The notes under the pieces were generated by a model. That model did no database searches. It was not told the DNA's origin and saw only the letters and a program-made list of their open reading frames with translations. DNA of 64,000 nucleotides from Panicum virgatum (Eukaryota > Streptophyta > Magnoliopsida > Poales > Poaceae). The stretch lies in the NCBI RefSeq assembly GCF_016808335.1, contig NC_053141.1, positions 22,081,924-22,145,923 on the forward strand, read 5' to 3'. This document shows, piece by piece, positions 52,645 through 64,000 of this stretch (the first letter of the stretch is position 1; every line of letters begins with the position of its first letter). The position numbers and the translations under genes were made by a program.

Positions 52645-55600
52645 TGTAACACCCTAATTTAAATTTCAGCAATTAATTTCTTTCTAAGGTTTATTATGGT
52701 TAGACTTGCATTTAATCTAATTTTGTATCACAAGTGATTAAAATTTGTCTAAGTTTAAAATTGTGTTGTTGCATTCATGCTGCTGCAATACTCTTTTTGT
52801 TTGAGTGCTAGGGTTTTGAATTCAAATTCAATTTTGAATTCAAGTAGATTTAGTTTGAGTGGTTTGAGTTAGAGAAGAAAAGGAAAGAAGAAGAAAATAG
52901 AAACCCCAACCAGCCCAAGAACCTAGTTACCGGCCCAGCCCTTCTCCTCTTTTCCTCTTTCCCCGCGGCCCAACCTTCCTTTTCCCGTAGCCCAGCTCGC
53001 CCCTCGGGCCGATTCCCTCAGCCCGCGAAGCAGCAGCCCAGCGCCTTCTTCCCACTCGCGCACCGGCCCAGCAGACTCCCGCACCGATCCGCTTCCACCC
53101 GCGAAGCCCAGTAGCTTCCACCGCGCGCCCCACCCTCCGGCCCAACTCACCCCGCAGCCCGGCTCCGCGCTGTCCCAGCTGCGCTGCGCCTCGCGCTCCC
53201 CCGCCACTGACCAGCCGGGCCCACCGGTCAGCTTCTCCATCCTCCTCCCACGATCCTCGCCCGCACAACGGAATCCGGCCGGATTTCTCGCCGGCCTTCC
53301 TTCTGGGGCACGCCCGCCCAAGATGCCCGGGCCTCCTTAAAGTGGCCCCTGCAGCCCTCTGCGCCCACCATCTCACCCCGCAGCACCGCAACAAACCCTA
53401 GCCGCCGCCTCCGCGTTGCTCCGCCGTGCCGCCACTCTGCGCCACCACGGCCACGCCACTCCGCCACAGCTCCACCCCTGCAGGTCCCCGATCTAGCTCC
53501 GCCAAGGCCCAGTGACGCTCCCCGAGGCCTCAGCTCTGAGTTTGTGCCACCACCTTGCCGGGAATTCACCTACACCGGCCGAAGGTAACCCAACGGCGCA
53601 GCCGCGATTCCTCGCCGCCGGTGCCATACCACCCGTGCTAATCACCTGCACGCGTTCGCAGGGGCCTCACGAGGCTTCCTGTGGGGACCAGACGCACGGA
53701 GGGCGACCCTAGACCCCGGGCAACGCGAGCAACTCCGAGCGCCACCACGGGACATCACCGTCGACGCCTCTGCGCCGCTTCCCCCGTCTAGTTCGAGCTC
53801 GTTGAGCACCCGCAACCCTCCCCGGTCCAGGCCGTAGCCCCTAGAGCCCGTAGAACGCCGCACGCCAGCGAGTCCGCCACCGCAACGCCGCTTAAGTCGT
53901 GTGCCCGCGCCGCCATGTGCCCTGTATACCCCCGTTTTGTGTCCCAGTGGATCACGCATGATGCATGGAGCCCTCCCGACCCAAAAACCGTCGATTTGAC
54001 CTCGGGAAGGCCGAGGTCGATCTTCTCCGGCGCAGCGCCGCCGCGGAACCCCTGTTCCGGCGGTCAGCGCCGCCGCCCGCACGCCCCTTCGTCCGTGGCC
54101 ACCCGATCAAGATCCTGCGGCTCGGATTAGATCGGCTCGAAGTCAAATCAATAGAAAACGGTCGGTGCCAGTCCTTTTTCAAAAGAGCCCCTACAGATTT
54201 CCGTAATCAACCCGCAGTCCGCGCCCGTTCAAAAATATTTGCAGAACAGCCCAGTTTTCAATGTTTAGGCCCCTGACCTTCTTAGAAATAGATCCCGCCG
54301 TCCTGACTTGATGTTTTTGCGGGTTAGACCCCAGATCTAAGGTTTATTTACGTTTAGGTCCTCGGTTTTTGCAGAAAACCCCCAGAAACTCTGTTTTTCT
54401 TACAGTTAAGCCCCTGGACCTTGTTTTTCTCTAGTTTTCGCGTTCTAGCTCCGTTTTAGGTGTTCTTTATGACCACACGATCGTTGTAACGCGTAGAATA
54501 GTTCTAGCCTAGTTTTGTTTGCTGTTTTTATGTATTGTTGTACTGTTTCTTAGTGTTTGCACTTGTTTGCTTGTATGTTTATGTTGTGTATTGTTTTTGG
54601 CCATGTGTTCGTGAGTTGACGTTGATGCATCTGAGGAGCCCCAGTACCAGTACCCGGAGCAGCCATCTTCTGAGCAGTTTGAGCAGTAGCAGGAGCAGCT
54701 TGAGGAAGGCAAGTATAATATGAACAACACCTATCACTTTAAATACATTTTCATACTGCATTTTAATATTGTATGCCTATAAGGACTTTCCTAGCCACTT
54801 TATATTCTTTATATATGTACCTTGGGTTGCATTTTGGTTAGTTGTGCTAGGTGCCGTGCTATAACACACTTGGTCCTTTTTAATTAATTTGATTAATGGT
54901 ATATGCAACTTAATTCTAGGTGTGGCCCGTTTGAGTGGCTCACGTCTCGTTAAAATATGTTTTGTTAGAAACATGGTTTAGGGGGCCAGCACGGTGCTTA
55001 GTGCTTGGTTGGCCACTCTCCATAAGGACCGGTTCATAAAACGACAACCTAGGACAACAGCGCTACCACAAGACTGGAATGGGATGGTCTTGGCGTAATA
55101 ATTAGGTCTTTTTGGTTTGGAGTAACTTACCTGCGGGGCAGGGGAGGTAAGCTTCTATGGCCCTCGTACTAAGTGGCCTCGTCTGTGCTTGGTCTGTGCA
55201 CCTGTGTCTTGACACCCACTAGACCTGCTCCATAGTCGCCGATCCACCCTCGCGGTTACTCCTTACAAACGAGATTCTTTGCAAAGGCCTCGTAGTGAGT
55301 TTGCTAGCCATCTCACCTAAGGAAGTGTGATGAACAACTAGCGTAGCCCACGACTTGTGGGTAAAGATGTGCAACCTCTGCAGAGTGTAAAACTGGTATA
55401 CTAGCCGTGCTCGCGGTCATGAGCGGCCCAGATCCTCCTTTTGATTAGTGGGGTTATCTTCCTTTGGTTAGGAGGGTTTCCCCGGGTGGTTGGTTTGGTT
55501 TGGTTCTCAGTAGTTCATAATTAATTTTGATTAATTACTATGTAACTGGGTTTATGGTAATTCATCAACTTGTAGTAATTAGCTTTAATAAAATTTTGCC

Positions 55601-55797
55601 AAGACTTAAAAGCTAATGCAGTTGAGTCAGCCAACCTTAGAGCCTCATAGTTTGTGTTATACTTATTGAGTACGAGTTGTGTACTCACACTTGCCTTCTC
55701 TACTCTTTTTCCTCTTGTCCTTTTTGGGGATACTCTACTGCTGCTCAGTTCCTGCCGACGCGAGGGAGTTCACCCGGAGCTACCAGGAGTACGAGGA
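52645..55797 (+). mobile_element. L: family-A LTR, cut by D
   Basis: Starts TGTAACACCC and runs in register with sister LTRs until GAGTACGAGGA in exon D, where the D LTR begins; the last 300 bp or so should lie beyond 64000. Leader intron 53585-53661 and 140-nt exon block 53662-53801, but the next donor reads TTGAGC rather than GTGAGC. The exon C acceptor reads GAGTTG and exon C has TAG, so the split ORF is dead here. This and other changes suggest that L is one of the older copies. Confidence 0.85.
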
Positions 55798-58700
55798 TGT
55801 GGCGGAACCACCCAAACTAACTGGGCCCGGGTGCACTGATCTTTGTTGCTAAGCAACTCTGACCCAAATTGGCACTCACCGGTAGTTCCTCGAGTGAAGC
55901 CTCAATAAAAGCCACGCTATTCCAGGATCAGCAGACAACACTCACGCGAAGGTGAGCCCAGAGATTACAACACAGAACATTTCATACATCTCAGAGTGAT
56001 TTCAGCGGAAAGGAAATTTATTACAAACCATGTTCAGATTAGTAAAGTACTACAGAGTTCCATTTACTCAAATGATCCAAGTCTCATTGTTCAGCGGAAG
56101 CATTAAAATATAACTAGCGAAAAATGTGACGCATCGATAAAGCCCATACGAAACGTCACTCCGCAGGAGGGTGATCAGCACCAGCTGAAGGACCATCCCA
56201 CTCAACAGACCAACCCGGAGGCAAGGTACACGGCCAAGTAAGACTTGCAAACAGATCTTCAAAGTTAGTACCTGAAAAACAGTGCCACAAGCAAGGCTGA
56301 GTATACTAATACTCAGCAAGACTGACCCGTCTCCGGATATATCATAGTCCGATAACTAGACATGCAAGGCTTTTTTTTGTTGGTGGGGTTTGTTTTGCCA
56401 AAAACGCCACTAAATGTTGATCCTTATTTTCAGATTTTATTTAGCCATCTTCTAGTTAGATTAACCATTCTAAGTTTCCATCCAACTCTACACAAACATG
56501 GTAGAGCAATCATTTAATCAACCAGTAGTATTATCATCATCATGTTCCACTTGTTACTCTATGTGACCGAAAACATTAAGCAGTCTCATGCCGTGAGAGG
56601 CGGATGATTCTGAATCGAATTTCAACCTGGCCAGGGGAACCTAGACCACACGTATGGGAACCAAGTCACCCACACAACATTTCCCCTTTCTTTCCAGTCC
56701 GTGGATCCGGAACACCCTCCCCGACTACAGAGCCCGACGTCTCTGCACCTGTACGTCCGGACAAAAATAAAACCTACTTCTACCAAGAGGGTGCGAGATC
56801 GTTCCACTCGCTGGTCCAATCAGGTACTTCAGCTTACCGATTACCATATTTCTCGGCATGTGGCTAGTACTTTCAAACGCTTAACGAAATGAGCCACACC
56901 CCGTGACCTTAGCCATTTTTGACTACACCAGCGGGGTATCACAACTACACAACCCCGCCCGTTGTCCTTACATTTCAACAGGAATTAAAGTCAGTACAAA
57001 TCCTATTTGCTCGCGAGAGGCAGGAAACCACTCGACTTCTACCGTACCTATTTAGCAGGGCAACTAGTCGATAAAAAGATCCGGTATCAAACATAGGTTC
57101 CTAGGGATCATGCATCTACGGTTTTCGATCAACGCCTAGAAAACTTAAATGCAGAGAACAAAGTATTACAATACATTAATAAATAGATAACTGAATGATA
57201 ATTCGGAAAATAGTGGGATTATGCTCCGGGGCTTGCCTTCTTGGGCACTGTTCAAAATTAGCCTTGGGCTCTTCCGAACATTGGTTCGGGTCTTGATTCA
57301 AGTCAGTAAAATTAAGGGAGACACTCTCCGGAGTGGTAGTATTCGCGGGCACCAACTCGTAATCACCGTCGAGTAGATTTACCGTTTCTATATGCATGCA
57401 GAAATGATATTGTTACAACATGATATAAACATATTTCTTTCCTTCACTATAAAGTTGTAGTCCAGAATAGCACGTGTTTGTTGTGGTGGTCTTAGTTAAC
57501 TTTATTTTCTGGGCAATCGTTTATAGAGTAGTTCTTAAATTCTCTTTACTTCATAAAAGGTTTGGTTTTCATTTTTATCATTAAAACATAGCATGCTTTC
57601 ACCATTTCATAACAACCAATTTACTCATGAGCTAGTGATGAAAAACTTAAGTAACATAGATCCCAAACTTTAACATCTATGGTATAAATTTCAGCATCTA
57701 ATCATAAAGCAAAAATTATAACTATTCATGCAAGTGGATTACTCTAGTTGCTTCACCTTTTTGTACAGAATGTTCAACATGGTTTCTGGTGCTACAAATT
57801 TTATGGGAGCATCTACCAAGCATCTACTCAGTACTGTAATTTTTCTAGATTTTATTCACTTATACAGCTGAGGTAACAAAAAGAATAAAACAGCAAGCCA
57901 TTAACAAGGATTAATTCTACAGAAAGTTTTACTAGGGATATGGTTCTCAAATTTTTACCAGAGTCTACTCATGAGCTAAACATACTCCAGAAAAATTATC
58001 GAGCTTTATAACCACCAGATAAATTAGTTATGCATTTGACTTAACATGATTTAGCATAAATTTCTCAAGGTGTATTTAACCAGTACTGCATATGACATTT
58101 TTATTACAGATAGAACATACTCTAAACAAGATCATGTCCAAAAATCAAGATCAGTTATGGTGTAGATTACTCAGAAAAAAAAAAAGTAAATCTAGCCCTA
58201 AGATGCTAAGCATGATTATTCACCAAAGAAAAACTCAGTAACTGCACCTCAAAATTTTTATACAGGAACACAGAGCTAAAAATAGACTTCAGAAATAAAT
58301 ATAGATTTTTCTGAGCATAAGAACTATATATGGAGAATTAAGTTGATTAAACAAGCATAAAACATGGTATATAGTAAATGAACTCTAATAAATCTGAAAT
58401 TTATGGAGTAACAAGATTTCAGCTATAAATGTATGCAGTAACAATTCCAGAGCAAGTTCATGTGCATATTTTCCAGTATTAAATCGAGAAAGCTAGCAAC
58501 AGATTAGAGAATCTTGATTGTTCCAATATGATAACTGTTTTGGTTGGGTGTCATCTTTTTACTGTGATCTTAATATTCCATTAGTGATAACATATCCAAA
58601 AATCAAGGTCATGTGCTGAGTACAACTTCATGAACATGCATAAGGTGATTTTCTTATTCTTTTTATCAGATTAAAATAAAAGCAAAATATGAACATGTGA

Positions 58701-58878
58701 CTGTAACAAAAGTTGTAGTTCTTGTTCTAAGGATTCCAGAACATTTTAGTTTGCATTTTTCTGATTTTTATACGATTTTCTAGGCATTTTTGAAGTTTGC
58801 TGTTTTGAGTTCATTTGCAACTTTTCATTTGGACCCCTGAAACTTTTGTTTCTTTTAACTTGGGGTCCCTGGCGGAAA

Positions 58879-59202
58879 TCACAGAACAGAGGGGCGGCGG
58901 CGCTGGGATTTCCGGCGAGGAGAGTCGCCGGCGGCGAGGGGAAAGTGGGGGAAAATGGAGAGGGGCTCGAGAGCTACCTTTGGGTGGCCGTGGCTCGTCG
59001 GGAGAGGGTCGGAGGAGGCGGGTCCGCGGAGAGGGGCGGCCGGCGGTGGGTCTGCTTGCCGGCGTCCATGCTCCGGTGAGGGAATGAGGGAAAGGATGGG
59101 TCGGAGAGCTTCAGGAGGGCGATGGGGTTCCATTTCAGGGGTTGGTTCGGGGCGTGGATGGCCGGAGAAGGGGCTCCGCGGCGAGCCGAGCTCGGCAGCC
59201 AT
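58879..59202 (-). CDS. Possible 107-aa ORF in the D LTR
   Basis: Minus strand: ATG in GCCATGGC, a strong plant start context, 50 bp downstream of the TATA box at 59252-59259. The product begins MAAELGSP and is Pro/Arg/Ser-rich with no domain I recognise. Several other frames are also open in this GC-rich stretch, so the frame alone proves little; the position behind the promoter is the only support. Confidence 0.25.
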   Translation of the reverse strand: MAAELGSPRSPFSGHPRPEPTPEMEPHRPPEALRPILSLIPSPEHGRRQADPPPAAPLRGPASSDPLPTSHGHPKVALEPLSIFPHFPLAAGDSPRRKSQRRRPSVL

Positions 59203-59251
59203 GGCAATGGTGGCTGGGGCGCTTTAGGCGCGCGAAGGGGGCCGGCCTGGG

Positions 59252-59259
59252 CTTTTATA
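59252..59259 (-). promoter_or_regulatory. TATA box in the D LTR
   Basis: Minus strand CCTATAAAAGCCC, a near-perfect plant TATA box in a GC-rich setting. It is the likely start region for D transcription; initiation would be around 59220-59228. Confidence 0.6.
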
Positions 59260-60265
59260 GGCGCATGGGTGTCACTGGGGGCCGGTTTCCTTCGCCTAGG
59301 AGGCAATGCGGGGCTGGGGGAGTGCAGAACCGGGGCAGCTCGGACTGGCGGCAGTGGTGGCCGGCCATGGCGTCGTGGCAACACAGGAAGGGTGGGGGCG
59401 CGTGGCGACCTCCGCGAGCGACAGGGGAGCTTGGTTTCGGCAATACAGGGGGTGCTCGAGGGTGGTTTGGGTCGGGCTGCGACGCGTGGGGCGGCCAGGT
59501 GGCTTCGCCGGCGTACGGCGCTGCCCGTAGGCCGAGCGCAGGGAGGCGAGAGGTTGAAGAAACGGTCAGTGGCAATTTCGTAATTAGACCAAAGTTCCAA
59601 AACCCAGTTCTGTAATTTCAATTTTTCTCCCTCTTCTTGGCTCCAAATGAAAAAGTGTTGAATACCACTTTTGCTCAGTTTTTCGAGATCTACAACTTTC
59701 ATGTTATGCACTTTTTCATTCGAGCAATGGTTTGAGAGTTATTTAATTATTTCAAAAACTGCTATTTTAAGGTACTTATCATTTCATGTGAATTTTGACA
59801 CTTTTACTCCTAGCCTTCAACTAGGTTTTTGTTTAACATGACATGGTGAATATGTATATTTATTTTCATATGCATGTTTGCATTGTTTTGCAAGTTATTT
59901 CAATTTCCTAACAACTAGAAATAGAACTCTTGTTGATTTAATTTGTTTGAATTAGTAGCTCTTCACAAATCAAAGAATGGTTCCATTAATCATTTCAACT
60001 GATGGTTTTCCAGTTTAAATTTGATTTGCATAGAAAGTTTATAGCTCATTATGAAAGGTGTATTTTATTGTCTTATTACCACACATGTCAAGTCAAGTTT
60101 AAAAGGGTACCAATTATTGTTTGTCAAGCACATTGCACTCATACATTTACACACAAGTTTGCAAAAACTAGACATAGGGTTCTTCTCTAAGCTTTCTTAG
60201 CTCATTTGTGTGTGAAGTTATGTTAATTGCCTGGCTTTGGTTAAACTGACACCAGAGGTGTCACA

Positions 60266-61160
60266 GCCTACACCCCTTAAAAAGAATCTCGTCCCGAGAT
60301 TCAAGTAAATAAGCTAAGTGTGGACAGTGTGTGTGCCTTTGGTTGGTGAAACTAGAAGGTAGACATTATTACCGACTTCGAGTTGCAAAGATTTTCTCTT
60401 CTTTTTTTTATCCAAATAACTCATTTGGCTAGAGTGGGTAGCTTTAAGATTTTCTTGTATTATCTTTGGTTGTTATTCTGCCTAATGATCAAGTCTGGTC
60501 CAAATATTTAGTGGTCTTCGGTTTGTGACAAACCCAGAGGAGTTCGACACCTTTGACCATACAAGGCTTCAAATAGTGCCATTTTCAAGCTTGCTTGATA
60601 GCTGGGTGAAAACTCTGCTAAAAACGGGCAATTGTCTTCATGGTTGTCATAATGAATGGTGTAAGATCTTAGCATGTCTTTTAAGATTCGGTCCACTTTT
60701 CAGTTTGACGTCGGTTCCAGGATGATAAGCTGAACTTCGGATCAGTTTGGTGACAGGAGAAGATTGCAAGGGATTTCCCAAAAAGTGTGCTAGGAGTTGA
60801 GCACCACTATTGAATTTAATTGTATGTGGTATGATAGGTGGACCACAAGATGATCAAGAGGAATACTGGTACACTTCTTGGTAGTATGAATAGTGTGTAA
60901 TTGAAGAAAAGGTGTCAGTTGTCGATAATGATTCATATGGAATCAGCTCTTGGAGAGGTGCTTGGCAAACCAATCATGAAATCCATAATCGGCAAAAATT
61001 GGAGTGTAACGGGTATTTATAAGTGGTCTCGGTATAGCATTATGAGATATACTTAGCGAGAAATTTTGCCTAGGGTCTTGATATATTTCATTAATACCCA
61101 AGTGATTGAAAAGCTTTGGAAAGGGGCGACCTATCAAGAATTGGTTTTCAGATATCACAA
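60266..61160 (-). pseudogene. D: decayed integrase
   Basis: Minus strand, heavily broken. Recognisable pieces from right to left: a block near 60950-61000 (DWFAKHLSKS), GAQLLAHFLGNPL and SSAYHPGTD (60710-60800, matching SQFTSRFWE and YHPQTDG), LKDMLRSYTIHY, SYQASLKMALFEALYGQRCRTPL (60510-60600), and GNNVYLLVSPTKG (60345-60385). No chromodomain is visible before the polypurine tract. Frameshifts and stops are frequent. Confidence 0.65.
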
Positions 61161-64000
61161 TTCCGTTGATCCACTATGGAGATTCAAACCATACAACTCT
61201 ATCCTTGTCACAGTAGGCTTCTCCACTCTTTAAGAGAGCTTGTACTTGATGATTCTTTTGCAAAACAGATTCTGGGCAGTTGATAGAATTGATCATAAGT
61301 GAGGAATCCAAGGTCCAAAAATTCTCAATTTTTTATGGTAGGTGCCTAAGATAATTTTGATCATTTACTCTAGTCAACTCCAACTCGGAAACAGAGCTTA
61401 AGATAGTCAAATTATTAAGTGTTTGCCTAAAGGTTGACCCAGATTTCAGACTGAACAGAGGGCTAGTATTTTGACTGTAAGTACCAAACCTCATGACTAA
61501 AAATTCTCAAAATTTTACAGTAGCTTCTAGACTCAGTTATCTACAACCTTCATGTTTAACGTTTTCTCAGGAAAAGCTTTTAAGGGGGTCGAAAAATTCA
61601 TGTGGCCAGACTGCTACAAGTTGACAGGATCCTAGGGGTTTACCAAAAGACTAAATTTTGAGGGTTACAATTCTCCAAAAATTTTCAAAATTTTACAGCA
61701 GTAAGGAGATTTGTTTTACTACATTTTGTTCCACAGGATCAACTTATTTTGAGGTAGTTGGCCAGGTCTAAGATTTGGGTTTTCCTTCTGTACCTGCGGG
61801 TCCGCTTACATCTGACAGCTTTCTAGTATGGAGATGTTATTCTTCGGTAGAAACAAACTTTTCTCAAGACTTTCTTGCTCAAGATGATTTAATGGAGTTG
61901 GTACATGTTTTGAGAAATATGCACACTAGTTTAATGTCATGATGTATGGTGGAGATGCCAACATGCCATGAGATTGATGATACACAATGACAACTTAAGA
62001 TGCAGATAGGTTGCTTGCATTTAGTTTATGCACTCATGGTATGGATAGGATGATGCAATGCAGGACGAGATGACCATACTTGAGATAGCGATGCATAGGC
62101 TTGATGCATTTGTCCAATGCTAGTTGGTCGATGTGCGGTCATGGTGTGTAACTGTTGATGCACATGGTTTAGATGCATGATGTGGCATATCTGTTTGGTA
62201 GGATGATCATGCATATGGCATGTGGTGCTCAGGTTGCAATGCAGATTAGCTACTGGAAGGTTAGGCAAGTACTCTTAATTTTTGTTGAACCAAAATAGAA
62301 CTCAAACATTTCAACATTATTCGGGTTGCGAGAAAATAGATTGCCACGGAGTCGCTATCACAGACCAAGACACCAGCACGCACCTAGTAGCACAATCATG
62401 TTGCGGTAGCACACACGAGGCCCTAGGTTCCGTCGCGGCACCTTAGGTTAGTGACGAACACCACGACAAGGTAAAAACATAGCAACCCAATTAATGCTCG
62501 TGGCAAGAAAGGGAGATGAAGAGCCAGATAATATTTACCATTCCTTTCAAGATGCATATGTGATTTAAATCGTGGGAATGTAATAACAATGCATCGGTAG
62601 TACTTTTGCTACAAGAATTGCATGAATGTTGCAGTCATGATTATGCATGATATTCTATCATTTTTGTGCACCTATTTTTAGTTTTCAAAAGACCCATTTG
62701 AGCAAGAAGGGCAATGAGAATTCCTTCAACTTGTCCACGTAATTTTAGTCATCTCTTGTGCCATTCTTCTTTTTGTTGAGCTATTGATAACCAGCATCCT
62801 GAGGTTGGAGAACATTGCACTTCAACAATATGGAAGGGTTAACACCAGCAATATGGTCCCTAACATTGGTATGATTCAAAGGATAGATGGGCAGATGAGT
62901 AGAACTCGAAAGGCATGGTTAACCGAACATGCAGGAAGCTGCAGGTTACGAGAAAACTCATAACTCACGTTCCATTCATCAGAATGCCTTGAAATTTTGA
63001 CAAGAGTTAGATAATTTCATGTGCTACAGATTTGGTAGTCAACTCAGAGGCTAATTCTAAGAGTAAGATGGTCGAAATTGTCCATTACTACACCTCTGGT
63101 TTTCTGAATAGAGTCTCTGTATTTAGGCCATAACTCCTACTATATCCATCCAATGAAATTGAAATTTTGTAGGCATGTAGCTTAGGATGTTTGGAGCAAA
63201 TTTGGTATTCAACCCCAAGGATAAAACAATGGTTAAAATGGTTGAAATATTCAGTCTTTGCTTCTCTGTTCTGGCTGTTTTCAGCAGGCCGGGTGATAGT
63301 GTTTTCTTCACCAGGGACAATCTACTTGGCATAAAATTCTCAAAATTTTATAGAAGATTCCCAAGGTAATGTGGAACATTTCATCTAGTCAACACTAAGG
63401 CTAGTTCAGAACCTAACAAGGTAATATGCTCAAGGTTTTGAAGTGATGTCAAACCAGAAAACAGATTGTTCAGAGAGTGAGTAATTTGACCATATCTACC
63501 AAACCAGTTGGCAAAGATAATTCAAAATTTTACAGTGAGTTCTTCATCAAGTTACCTACAACTTTTGTGTTGAATGATTTTTCAGATGAGCAACTTAATA
63601 TTGTCAAAAAAAAAATTCACTTTAGACAGATTGCTCTAATTTGACAGATTTGCAGAAGGTTACTATAAATTTGAAAACACTAAGGTAGAGAACTTCAAAA
63701 ATTCTCAAAATTTTACAGTAGTTTGCTGATTTAGGTAGATTAATTTCATCTTAATGACCTAACTTGATTTGAACAAATCTTCATATCTTAAAAATTCGCG
63801 AAAGCCAAATTTTCCAGAATTTGCAGACTGTCTAGATGATCCTTAAGATCGTGTTTTAAACTTTTCGATTTTGATTTCTTTCCAAAGTTTCTTTGCTGAT
63901 GATTTGAGGATGAATGCAGATCTTAATCGTCCTCACCAAGAAAAGAATTGCCTAATAACCTTGGACTTACGTGGTTAGCTTCGGTGGCATACTTAATACG
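61160..64000. repeat. AT-rich region with diverged ~180-bp repeats
   Basis: No credible ORF. The phrase CTCAAAATTTTACAGTAG or a close variant recurs near 61316, 61500, 61672, 62985 (weak), 63160 (weak), 63332, 63518 and 63697, with steps of about 172-186 bp inside each cluster. The middle (61800-62900) is different: ATG/CAT-rich sequence and a GC-richer patch at 62320-62480. It could be the untranslated interior of D or an older repeat. Confidence 0.45.

Larger units (their letters stand above)
55798..60265 (-). mobile_element. D: 3' LTR of another gypsy element (4468 bp)
   Basis: On the minus strand it starts TGTGACACC (60265) and ends GGTTCCGCCACA (55798). The tract TTAAGGGGTGTAGGC lies just outside its start, and relics of integrase lie beyond. 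The LTR start is a near-palindrome, TGACACC-AGA-GGTGTCA. AT-rich 56400-58800; GC-rich 58870-59560 with a TATA box and an ORF. The expected TSD on the left is GAGGA (55793-55797); its partner is outside the window. Confidence 0.8.

Noticed and set aside
61160..64000. Host gene in the right-hand AT-rich region
   Set aside because: No ORF above about 80 codons with any recognisable similarity, no splice-coherent coding stretch.

Overview
The window looks like repeat-rich heterochromatin from a grass genome (Poaceae; the species cannot be named from sequence alone). I see no ordinary host gene and no rRNA, tRNA or CRISPR. Nearly every base belongs to LTR retrotransposons nested in one another. 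The grass assignment is an inference from GC-rich LTR cores, long-LTR Tekay/Del-type chromoviruses and a Sirevirus-type copia element. Four insertions are proven by perfect 5-bp target-site duplications (TSDs).

Layout. (1) 1-13403: right-hand arms of four chromoviruses of one family (family A, LTRs about 3.4-3.6 kb, TGTAACACCC...GGGTGTTACA). Each sits inside the pol gene of the next: W LTR end; X pol end + LTR; Y half pol + LTR; Z pol end + truncated LTR. (2) 13404-52258: a Sirevirus-like copia element (C). Its 5' LTR is cut to 26 bp and its gag-pol carries six in-frame stops and a frameshift. It is split by (3) 19518-48748: a minus-strand family-A chromovirus (H; TSD CTTGT) inserted downstream of the copia pol. 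H hosts N (24032-29040, minus, one LTR, TSD ACTGG), S (29609-32943, plus, solo LTR, TSD AAGTC) and F (36373-45596, plus, two-LTR non-autonomous element, TSD GGCAG, inside the 5' LTR of H). (4) 52259-52644: a fragment of an Athila/TAT-like gag. (5) 52645-55797: a family-A LTR (L) cut by (6) 55798-64000: the 3' LTR and decayed pol of another minus-strand gypsy element (D), followed by AT-rich DNA with a diverged repeat of roughly 180 bp.

How the parts relate. No copy here is fully autonomous. Y has the best pol (RNase H, integrase, chromodomain) but two stops and no left half in view. H has gag-protease-RT but lacks the integrase catalytic core. F and N have no RT or integrase and must have been mobilised in trans. 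F and N share a chimeric ORF: an unrecognised Cys/basic/acidic segment fused to a zinc knuckle and aspartic protease.

Most unusual observations. (a) Family-A LTRs carry what looks like a split gene: TATA-like box, leader with a roughly 76-bp GT-AG intron and a 140-nt exon, and two Glu/Gln/Tyr-rich exons joined by a GC-AG intron that share one frame in most copies. (b) N has a perfect TSD but no 5' LTR; its 5' end coincides with a TGTGACACCC site that follows an internal polypurine tract in F, which suggests integration of a cDNA primed at an internal tract. (c) The gag of H contains a 110-bp GT-AG intron.
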